Shown here one piece after another: positions 12,123-21,267 of a DNA stretch of 64,000 nt (the first letter of the stretch is position 1; every line of letters starts with the position of its first letter). Position numbers and translations under genes: made by a program. The notes beneath the pieces were generated by a model that saw only the letters and a list, made by a program, of their open reading frames with translations, did not search any database and was not told where the DNA came from. Source of the stretch: Sipunculus nudus (taxonomy: Eukaryota > Annelida > Sipuncula > Golfingiida > Sipunculidae); the NCBI GenBank assembly GCA_026874595.1, contig CM049312.1:71826929-71890928 (forward strand), in the 5' to 3' direction.

Positions 12123-12327
12123 ATAAAAGCTACTCTTTCCAATCAATTCCTTTGAAATTTCAGATTTTAAAAGATTAAATGTATATGTAAACATACTGTG
12201 AAAATTAAATCAACAGGTCTCAAAACATGCAAAAGTCCAAGTTTCAAAACGTGCCCTGTTAACAGACAGACAACAAGACAGCCAGACTGACGGATGGCGG
12301 ACAAAGGACCATGACTATAGCTCAGAT
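12123..12327 (+). mobile_element. Pearl-type repeat, 3' part, left half (interrupted by the RAG1-like transposon)
   Basis: The sequence resembles the body of the copy at 31168-33780 (AATAAA-containing block, then CATACTGTGAAAATTAAATC near 12193). It continues through AAACGTGCCCTGTTAACAGA and a short ACRG-like tract to the first arm of the 3' hairpin, CTATAGCTCAGAT, where it stops at 12327. The missing second arm lies at 18415-18441, on the other side of the RAG1-like transposon. Confidence 0.8.
12324..12327 (+). other. Target site duplication AGAT, left copy
   Basis: AGAT directly precedes the CAC terminus of the transposon and is repeated directly after its GTG terminus at 18415-18418. A fifth base does not match (C on the left, A on the right), so the duplication is read as 4 bp. 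Confidence 0.75.
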
Positions 12328-12367
12328 CACAGCAGTTACAATGCTGCCCAAGCTGTATGTTTAATGG
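12328..12367 (+). repeat. Left terminal inverted repeat of the RAG1-like transposon
   Basis: It begins CACAGCAGTTAC, then about 16 bp not shared with the right end, then GTATGTTTAATGG. The first 12 and the last 13 bases match the right end in inverted orientation; the extra bases are an indel relative to the right terminus. Confidence 0.8.
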
Positions 12368-13081
12368 CCTGTTTACTACAGCACCCTGCTGGCTGGGGTA
12401 TCGCTTACACCCCTGCCTCCAGAGGGTATGTTGCTAGGCAACAGGGATGTTCCAATATGGCGGACCCCTAGCAACAGACTATACCTTTCCCAAATAAATT
12501 CCTCATTAATCAGTTACTGTATCTTGTACTGCCTCCCAGATGACCCCTTATCCAGGCCCATATATCAACCTGTCATGGTAACATAAACAATGCCACTGGG
12601 GTAAGTTTACCAGCCCCACAGTGGTCAGTCACTGTGTTGCCAGGGTACATGACAGGAATGGCAGTTGTGGGCGTCTGTAAGTTAAAAAATTTCAGTTGTT
12701 TGTATTTTTAACCAAAATCAAATGTATGATTCTGTTAGAAAAACGTGTGTTTTTTGTCATGCTGAAAACCAAAGTTTGATTTAATTTTTTGTTTGAATGT
12801 AAAACCTGGTCTTTTGAGACATGTAGAGTCATAATGGCTGTTGCTGCTGGAGCCCCCTGAAGTTGTGTATGGGGTTTGATGTTGAGGATACACATGAAAT
12901 ATTGTCACTTTTTTGTCCATTTATTCTTGTACTCAATTATACATTCTTAAATTCATAAAAATAACCCTGAGTATTATTCCTAAATGCATAAGTATAACCC
13001 CAGATGCTAAGTGTTTCTGTGCATGGGCATATCAAATTATTCCATTCCCCCTTCAATTTAACATAAACACAGTGGGTCATA
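12368..13081 (+). other. 5' noncoding part of the RAG1-like transposon
   Basis: Contains an imperfect inverted pair TTGCTAGGCAACAGGG / CCCTAGCAAC (12430-12476) and a CACAGTGGTCAGTCACTGTG palindrome at about 12616-12635. These could be subterminal transposase-binding structures. The promoter is not identifiable by eye. No coding sequence precedes the ATG at 13082 in frame. Confidence 0.45.
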
Positions 13082-16000
13082 ATGGACAGATCTCTTGACT
13101 CCCATTTGGCATATTTATCCATGCTTTGTAGAGTATGTGGGAACAAATGCCAAACATACGTTCAAAAACTTAAATACAAGCCCATTATGTGCAAGGATAA
13201 TACTCAAAGAATATTTGATGTTTATGGCATTGACATATCACAAGATCAGAAGGATACACACCCAGAGCACCTTTGCAGAAAATGTTACATTAAGATATTC
13301 AACCAGAAAAAAACATTTGGAAATGCAGATGCTCGTAAATCTAAGAACCATGAAATGGCAGTGCTTATCAATAGCAAGTGGTTACCTCACAAGAGAGGGG
13401 CTCCTCAAAATTGCTTTGCATGCAGCCAAGCTGCATCGCAAAAGAAAACTGGTCGACCGGTGAAAAGTAGGCGTGGGGCTCCAAAACGGATTCCAGATGG
13501 ACTTCTGTTCAATCATAGGGATTCGAATATTTTTGACTTCAGTGCAGAGAAGGCAGAAATAAAATTTAACAACATGAATATAGAGGGGATGAATGAAACA
13601 CAAAAATCAATGTTCATATGTCCAATTTGCCAAGATATTTATTCCACACATGCTGTGTCTGGAACTTGTGGTCATTATTTCTGTGCACACTGTATCAGTA
13701 TGGAATTTTGCCAGGCCCTGTCAAATAATATTGAATGTCCTGTGTGTAGTGGCAATTTAGACTTCTTAAGCTGTAGAGTAGCAGATAAAAGGTTCCAGGA
13801 TCAAATTCTTTCTTTGGAACTCACTTGTAATTTGTGCCAGGTGACTTCAGCTGCAACAGCTATGACGGAACATGCATGCAGACCTAAAGTTAACACAGCA
13901 AATACGGTAATAGAAACAGAAACAGTACAACTAGAGATTGAGGGAGAGCAGGCATCCTGTTCCCCTGGTAAATCTCAGAGTGTCCCAGATCCTGTCACAC
14001 CTGTTCATGAACCTGATGCCACAGTACCTTCACAACTTGCGCGGTCTATTCCGATGATGACAACCGCAATTCAAACATCCCCCAGTATAATGCCAATGAC
14101 GCTGGATGAGAGCATGGAAAGGACCATACAAGAGCCACCCTTACCAGCTGAACGGCATTTGTTCACTAACTTGGCAAAGAGGATGCTGAGATTTTCTAAA
14201 GAAAAGGGATCGATCAGGTGCAAAAATAAACGAGGACAGGTAAGATTTAATTTTAATATGAGCATCAGAAATTCCATTTTTTTTTAAAGTATTTTCATAA
14301 ATATCATTAAGGCTAATTTCATTATCAAATAATTGCTTGTGTAAACTTTTTCCAGCCAATATTGCTTCAGAGAACAGTTGTACCAAGGAAATCCTCAGAG
14401 AAAGCCCCAAGTTATTTGGTCAGAAGACGTGCTGCAAGAATCGGAAAACTTAGGGCAGTGTTAGCAGGCAAACAGGAAAAAGCATTGAAAATACAGCATG
14501 CTAGTGAATTGAAAAAACTGAGTAAAGAAACAAGAAGAGACGTTTGCAGCAAAGCCGGGGTTGCCAGTGGTGGTCGTCTCAACAGATATACTAGCCTGGC
14601 AATGAAAGCTAGCCTTGGACTTACTTGGGGCCAGATGAGAAAACATAAGCGGTATGTTCAGTTCAGATTAGATCTGAAAAATTTCATTTTCACATTCAAA
14701 TAAGTGTCAAGTGCTCAAATTAATTAATAATTTGAAATAAGTAATTGTTTCCTTTTTCAGATTTATGAGGAGAGCTGGCATGGAGATCGAAAATGAACAT
14801 AAAGAACGGGCTGCCAGGAAGGAGATTGTATCAGAAAAGCTTGTTGGTAGAACTGCAAGGTTTCTTGAGAAAGATGAGAAACATCCTGACAGAGATAAGA
14901 GTGGGTTTGTGGAAGTGGAGGTGCCCTTTGTGTACGTCAATGACATAGCTGGCTTTGTCAATGATTTGTTGGACAGATATCAGAGGTAATTAGTTTACTT
15001 TAGAAAATAAATATATACACTATCGATTAAAAATTTATTCACTATCGATATTATTTTCATGCCTGTCTAATAGTATCTAGTAAAATTTAAATGTTTTATT
15101 CTGTAAAATGTATGTGTACTCAATTTCAAGGAGTAAGCTGTTGTTATGGAGAGATGGGATGATGGCCGAGCAAGCAGATGATGAAATTTGGATTAAAATT
15201 GGTGGAGATCATGGAGGAGGCAACATGAAGTACACATTACAAGTGCTCAACCTGAAAGAACCCAATGCAAAGCAGCACACATTTGTGATTGGTTGCTTTG
15301 AAGCTAAGGATCTCCATGAAAACCTTCGGCGTTCTCTGGAGGTTATGAAACCTTGCATTACCAAGCTGGCACAGATGTCATGGAAGTAAGTTATCAAAAA
15401 TACAAACAAAATATACAAAGAATGTTTAACACCCCAGAATAACACAAAATATATGAAAGCAAAATATTTAATTTTATAGATAACTATTTTCGTCAAAATT
15501 GCACCGTTTAAAGCTATTTAAAAAAGTATCAAACGATATCGTTATTACAGTGTAAGGATTATTTTTTGCAGTGGCAAAAGAATTCGTCTGTTCCTCAATG
15601 GGGATTATGACTTCCTGTGTAAAGTGTATGGTCTCTCTGGACCAAACGGTAAGTATTTCTATTTCTCTAACCTTTCTGTATAAAGAAAAATAAAATATAT
15701 TGTGTTTTGTTAATTATGTCACTTGATCAGTGATTGTAAGGCATATTTTTTTCTCCAGGCTCTTATCCATGCCTTTGGTGTGATGTTCCCAAGAAAGCCA
15801 TGCAGATAAGGCGCCGGGAAAGAATTTCCCAACAACGCATGCTGTCACTCATTAAAAAACAATATTCTGAATACGTAATACTTGGCAAAGCAAAGAAGGT
15901 GAACGCATCAGCATTCTACAATGTCATTCATAAACCTCTGCTGGACATCTTTATCAACCATGTAAGTATATAAAGTTATCCTGGAATTTTATCACTCAAG

Positions 16001-16480
16001 GTAAATTTGCCCATTCCCAAATCTTTTTTCTCATAATTTTAAACATATTTATCTTGATAGCTGCATGTTTTAAATAACTTTTATACATTTTTTTCAGGTA
16101 GCTCCACCATATTTGCACATTCTTCTTGGCATTGTGAAAAAACATCATGACCTGTTTATCAAAGACTGCCATGACACAGACATGGAAATTGCAAAACACC
16201 TTTTGCAAAATAAGTGTCCATCCAGCAATCCAGTCATGATACGATACAGAGATATGGTCAAATTGGCACAAGAAGTAATGAGCATAGAGGAAAGAATCAG
16301 AGCTCTTCAACAACAGATTAGTGTTGTTGATGACAATGAGGACATTTCATTAGCAGATATGGAATCTCAAAGAAGAGCTTTGGAAAAGGAATTGCGTGAT
16401 ATGGTAAGAATTTATACATGCATTTTTTCAAATTTGAAAGTAAATTAAAAAAAAAAAAATACAAGACACCATTTCTGTAT

Positions 16481-16532
<52 letters not shown>

Positions 16533-17453
16533 TATATTATATTTATTTCATATAAAGGAAAGAAAACAGAAGACCCTTCAGAATCCACCAACATCGGAAA
16601 TGAGAGTAGGACCAGTGACAAGAACATTAGATCAGACCTTAGAAACCAGTGGCATCGTTGTGCAAGCTTACCACAGCCACAGCTTTGTCGGAAACCACTG
16701 TCACAAATACCTACAGGTATGTATGCAATTTCTGTATCTATATCAATATCAAACATTATAATTTTATTGGTTTAAAATAATTAAAAAGACAGCAGCATTG
16801 GTCTAAAAAAATATGTCCATATTGTTTCAGGAACCAGTCTACAATAACCTATGCGACAAGATGGTCACAAAAGTTAAGGTGTACATAGACAATGCCTTGA
16901 TTGTGAACAAAGCCTTTGTGACTGCACAAACTTATAAAATGCTGAATAAGCGGTTTGCTGCAGTTCACAGAATGGTTTCCCGGGATAGGGCCATATCTGC
17001 TGAGGAGTGTGATATAATAGGTAAGATTTTAATCTTTGATTATTCATATATAACATATATGATTTACCCATTCATTATAAAGAATACGCATAAAATACAT
17101 GCATTTAAATATGTGTATATAAATTCGTCTTTCCAGAGCAGAAGATAGATTCATACCTCAGCTATTACCGGCGCGATCTAAGTCAGCCTCTCACACCGAA
17201 ACACCATTTTTTGGAGGATCATGTTGTATCTTGGATTCGGAAGTGGGGCTATGGGATGGGTCTTCATGGAGAACAGGGAGGGGAAGGGATCCATGCCGTC
17301 ATCAATAAAATTAAAAGGGCAACATGGGCAATTAAAAATCCAGTTTCAAGACTGCTTTCGACCATAAAGGAGCAGCATACACAGTGTGCTCCAGAGATTC
17401 AAGCTGAAATTCCAGCAATCAAAAAGAGAAAATCTAAAAGCACCTCTGATTAA
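13082..17453 (+). CDS. RAG1-N/RING plus DDE transposase, ten exons, 1061 aa, intact
   Basis: Exons by GT/AG sites: 13082-14239, 14356-14651, 14761-14985, 15131-15385, 15572-15648, 15759-15961, 16098-16403, 16558-16716, 16831-17020, 17137-17453. They join in frame with no stop (3186 nt). Residues 16-19 (CRVC), 65-68 (CRKC after HPEHL) and 111-114 (CFAC) match the RAG1 zinc-binding N-terminal region in order. Residues 180-222 are a C3HC4 RING (C180, C183, C196, H198, C201, C204, C219, C222), followed by a C2HC-like site (C249, C252, H264, C266). The transposase core has D586 in IKIGGDHGGG, D656 in NGDYDF, a CLWC zinc pair at 675-678, a helical, charged segment (about 790-850), FVGNHCHKYL at 883-892, and E1002 in LHGEQGGEGIH. 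These parallel RAG1 D600, D708 and E962. It should act in the nucleus, cutting CAC-ended termini; the RING suggests E3 ligase activity. Length is close to vertebrate RAG1. Exon borders are predictions; 15131 is the least certain. Confidence 0.85.
16486..16525. repeat. (TA)n microsatellite in intron 7 of the transposase gene
   Basis: A run of about 20 TA dinucleotides lies between exons 7 and 8 of the transposase gene, just before the predicted acceptor at 16556-16557. The acceptor context is AT-rich rather than a strong polypyrimidine tract, making this the weakest acceptor in the gene model. Confidence 0.9.
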
Positions 17454-17604
17454 TCACAGGTTAAGGAAAGAAATTATAGCCTTTAGGCCTTACCCAAAGA
17501 GAAACAATATTTATAGAAAATAGTTGGTACGAGTATATGATGTTACTTGTGTACAGAATGACAAAATATTTTATAGAGGCCAGGTTTCATTTTTATTTAC
17601 TGTA

Positions 17605-17639
<35 letters not shown>

Positions 17640-18383
17640 TACATTACTGATGACATGTATATATGACCATAAATGGATCATTTTTCATCACTTAAAACAA
17701 TATTATTTTGTAATATTTTTTGTATTTTTTCAGTCATTATTCGCATTTATCCACTTCAACATATTTACAAGTATCATAAGTGTTTCATATAACACATATG
17801 TTCTCATATAAATGTTAAATATACTTCTTTGTTCAAATGATTGACATCCAATGGGTTTCAGGCATGAAATTCCTTATTATTTGTATGTGACTGACAGCAA
17901 ATATACCTCAATTTCTGATAACTCTGTCTCTTTAGAAAAAAATTAAATCAACATATTGAAAGCACACATCTTTTGTGAAATATAGTGTAATTGTTCTCTG
18001 AAAATTTGGTTGTTATAAAAATACAAGTGCTTGTGTAGTCACTTAGACTGTATCTTTAATTTCATGGAATGATTTGTTTTTACAGTGACAACAAGAATGG
18101 TGTAGTAGTTTGTGTTGTTAACTCATTCTGTAGTGTTGCTCCTCAGATGAATAATAATATAACTTGTATGTTCAAATTCCTGAGAAAATTACCTTTCAGT
18201 GCATATATATATTGTCTTGGGTGTATTTTTAATAAAAAATATATGATGGAAAACATACAGGAGATCTTGTTATAAACACAGGTTTATCAGAGCCCCGGTC
18301 ACACTGAGTGTGTAACATGATACTGATGCTGCTACACTGGTGGCCAGGGGCTGTGTGTATACACAGTAGCTCAGCCTATGTTC
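17454..18383 (+). other. 3' noncoding part of the RAG1-like transposon
   Basis: AT-rich sequence after the stop codon with a (GT)n run at about 17609-17636 and several AATAAA-like words (for example about 18228). No second gene and no kelch-like repeat coding is visible. Confidence 0.5.
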
Positions 18384-18414
18384 CCATTAAACATACACCA
18401 GCGTAACTGCTGTG
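18384..18414 (-). repeat. Right terminal inverted repeat of the RAG1-like transposon
   Basis: Reads CCATTAAACATAC...GTAACTGCTGTG, the inverted counterpart of the left end (12328-12367) with a shorter central spacer. It ends in GTG, immediately followed by AGAT. Confidence 0.8.
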
Positions 18415-18441
18415 AGATAACTTATAGTCAGCTGAGCTAAA
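18415..18441 (+). mobile_element. Pearl-type repeat, right half of the 3' hairpin (with right AGAT duplication)
   Basis: AGATAACTTATAGTCAGCTG then AGCTAAAA continues the hairpin that stops at 12327. Joining ...TAGCTCAGAT to AACTTATAGTCAGC (one AGAT removed) gives the standard end seen intact at 25151-25179 and 51450-51480. Confidence 0.8.
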
Positions 18442-18455
18442 AATGCTAAGCCTGG

Positions 18456-19139
18456 TGATATTCAGATCAACACCAGTCTCATTAAGAAAACAAAATGTCC
18501 AAGGGCAAAACACGATTCATGACAGGTGGAACTCTACACAGCTGCAGAGTAGTGGCTCAGCCTGATCCTGACAAACATGTGTATACAGTTAGACCTTGTT
18601 GAGGAACTGGAGCAGAGAAAAATGTTACTCTGCCATGAAATGTTAGATACAGGAGAACCCTGTTATGTGGAAAGAGTGGAACCGGTCGGAGAGCACGAGG
18701 ACAATATCAGCAGTTCTGATGATGAAGACAGTTTAGACAGTAACAGTCATATTGATGAGCTACACCAGATTTCTAATGCCTTAAATAAATTGGAAGGTGG
18801 CTTTCTAGTAAACAGGAATCCCCCAGCCAATAAACCTATCGATGCATGAAGGAAATGCAGTTGATACTGAAATGGAAAAAGAACACAAAGCTGTATTGGG
18901 AAATGAATACCTGAAAGAGAAAAAGCAGGGAAGGTTGTCATATCTCCACCAACAGAAAATCTGGCCAATCCTGCTGATTATGTAGAGACTGAAACTTGTC
19001 CCCTTGTAGCAAGATATCGCAGAACTACAAGAAGCACAGTGGGAAAGCATAGTAACCCTCGTAACTTACCAGTCACTGTTACAAATAATGAAAGTATATT
19101 TATTCAACCTAAGGTTCTGGCTGATTTGGTATGGAGCTG
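18456..19139 (+). pseudogene. Retroelement-like polyprotein tail, degenerate
   Basis: An acidic frame at 18577-18849 (ends of the string: SSSDDEDSLDSNS) is followed, in a different frame, by a basic stretch reading A-R-Y-R-R-T-T-R-S-T-V-G-K-H-S-N-P-R-N-L-P that runs to a TGA at about 19137-19139. The R/S-T-x-G-x-H-S-N-P-x-x-L-P style resembles tails of gypsy-type polyproteins. No enzymatic motif is present. Low certainty. Confidence 0.3.
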
Positions 19140-19914
19140 AGCATTGCTAGCAGAACTGTTAACTAATGGAAAGCAATATTAGGGTTAAAAAATATTTAAT
19201 CCTACATGGAAATAAAAGTAAATAACTGTTTGACTATTAGCACACGACTATGTTATTGTCGGGAAGCCAATACTTAAGCAGGGAAGATTGTAATCAGATG
19301 ATATGATACTCATATGTGGGTGCATATATTTTGTTGACCACAATGCATTGTTTACTCAGATGCTGTAGGGCACACCACATGTTCATAAGTGTTTTTAGCA
19401 GGGGTTCCAGAGCTGCTGTCCAGTCTTTGTCTATGTCTCCCAAGCATGCAGGGGGCAATAATATCATGCAACATAATTATAGTTAAGTGGATGATAATCC
19501 TTAAGCATAAAGTTGCATTATGTAATTTCCTGTAACTCACATATATAAAACTGAACAAATAATATTTTAACTTTGCATACTTATTGGAGTGTTTAAATGT
19601 TTTAAGTAAGAACTATATATATGATGCAGGGTTAGCCCCTGCTCAGGGGAGCATAAATGCTGTGCTTGCAAGTAGATCTGGGCTTTAGATGCCCACTGTC
19701 TGGAAGGAGACCACTCCCAACAGACAGAAGACCACATTAATGGCACACCACAACCAGACAGTGTGAATGTCAGCTTAAAGCTTTTGTTTGGTTTAGGAGT
19801 AAGGTTAAGAATAAGTTAGGACAAAGGTTAAGATTAAGTTAAAAGTAAGGTTATGATTAGGGTTAAGGTTAAGTTAATACTGAGTGCATGAGGATATTTG
19901 AAATGATTAAATAA
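19140..19914. other. No gene seen; degenerate GTTAAG/GTTAGG repeats
   Basis: Between about 19790 and 19880 there are several GGTTAAG, AGGGTTAAGG and related hexamer-like words. They are irregular and mixed with other sequence, so they do not form a telomeric array. The rest shows no recognisable feature. Confidence 0.5.
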
Positions 19915-20095
19915 CAAGTGACCCATGGGTCATGACGCTCAGCTGACTGGGAAGAGATTCGCAAAAGGAAATTTTATCATCAGAATGGTAGTATATACCC
20001 ATTCAACTGAAGCATCAAACAGATTAACCAACAGGCCAAGATTTAGTCTGTATTTATATATCTCAAAAATAGAGAAAAATGTGTAAACTTTTAAA

Positions 20096-21267
20096 ACTAG
20101 AATACGGGTAACCGACAAGTGACTACATGTATCTGCCAAAATCGGATAGTGAGGCATGGATTGAGTGGCAAGGGGAAATAGAGTGAGGTATGTTGCATAT
20201 TAGCATGGATGTCTGCAGCCTAAATGTGTATGTAGGTTGTGCCACCTACCACAAATCCAGAAAGCTGTCCAAGTTGTATACACCTGCAAAATTTTAGGCA
20301 GAAAAGTCAAACCACTACATGTATATGAGCGATTTTTGCCCATGGCAGACAAACAGACAAACACTGTGCAAAAATCTTTGCAGGTAACCCCTCCAGTTTT
20401 GTGTATGATAAAGACCTATGTGAGATCTAAACACATGCACAATTTTGGCCCAATCGGTCAAATGGTTCCTGAGATATGAGCTTGGATGTGTCCAGCGTTA
20501 ACTAGAATGTAGGTGGCGCCACCTGTCATAAAATCAAGAAAGCTGTCCACGATGTATAAACCTGCAAAATTTTAGGCAGTTATGTCGAACCACTTCAGAG
20601 AAATGAGTAATTTTAGGCCACGGCAGACTAACAGACAGACACTGTGCAAACATTGTTACAGGTGGCACCACCATTTTTTGTGTATGTTACAGAGCTATCA
20701 AAGGGCTACATTTGTATAAATTTTATTCCCTGATCGGTCAAACGGTTCCCGAGATATAAGCTTGGATGTCATCAGCGTGAACGTGAATGTAGGTGGCGCC
20801 ACCTGTCATAAAATCAAGAAAGCTATCCTGGATGTATTCACATGACGAATTTCAGGTGAATTAGTCAATTCACTGCAGAGATATGAGTGATTTTAACCCA
20901 AGGCAGATGAACAGATGGACACTGTGCAAACATGGTTACAGGTGGCGCCACCATTTTTTGTGTATGTTATAAAGCAATCCAAGGGCTACATTTGTATCAA
21001 TTTTATTTCCTGATCGGTCAAACGGTTCCCGAGATATGAGGGTTTATGAGTGGAAACAGACCCACAAATGGACACTGGATAGAGAGGAAAGGTCAGAGGT
21101 CAATGCAAATTGGTTAGGCACCAGTTCACATGTGACCCGATAATAGGTGTAAGTTTGGGAAAAATAGGTCCATTAGTCTCCGAGGAGCTCTCTGGAAACG
21201 AACGCCCCTGCGGCGGAGGAACTAGGTCAAAAATATAGTATCCGCAAAACTTCGTTTTGGTGGATAC
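20096..21267 (+). mobile_element. Second hairpin-ended element nested in copy 1
   Basis: It starts ACTAGAATACGGGTAACCGA and ends in the imperfect palindrome GTATCCGC-AAAAC-TTC-GTTTT-GGTGGATAC (21238-21267). The interior has about 278-bp tandem units, each with two GGTGGCGCCACC-type boxes (20512 and 20790 mark one of the two). The same element occurs alone, in reverse orientation, at 58711-60174, which defines its limits. Confidence 0.75.

Larger units (their letters stand above)
12328..18414 (+). mobile_element. Complete Chapaev/N-RAG-TP-like DNA transposon with RAG1-like transposase
   Basis: This is a 6.09-kb element with inverted termini. The left end reads CACAGCAGTTAC... and the right end, reverse-complemented, reads CACAGCAGTTAC...; after a short gap both share GTATGTTTAATGG. 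It is flanked by AGAT on each side. The single gene inside (13082-17453) encodes a RAG1-N-like plus DDE transposase. Chapaev elements are known for CAC termini and 4-bp target duplications, and N-RAG-TP of Aplysia is a mollusc transposon with a RAG1-N-like protein. That combination is why I place it there rather than in Transib/ProtoRAG, which give 5-bp duplications. The element lies inside the 3' hairpin of a pearl-type repeat, so it is younger than that repeat. No second gene (for example a RAG2-like kelch protein) is visible. Confidence 0.85.

Noticed and set aside
12616-12640. CACAGTG words as recombination signal sequences
   Set aside because: No ACAAAAACC-like nonamer at 12 or 23 bp, and the true termini are CACAGCAG at 12328 and 18414; kept only as a low-interest palindrome.
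13382-13603. Minus-strand and other-frame open frames overlapping the transposase gene
   Set aside because: They are shadows of the plus-strand exons, which have family motifs and consistent splice phases.
18577-18849. Frame after the transposon as a RAG2-like partner
   Set aside because: It lies outside the inverted termini, is acidic and low-complexity, and shows no kelch repeats.
19785-19890. GTTAAG/GGGTTA words as an interstitial telomere
   Set aside because: Copies are irregular and interspersed with other sequence; no run of the canonical hexamer.
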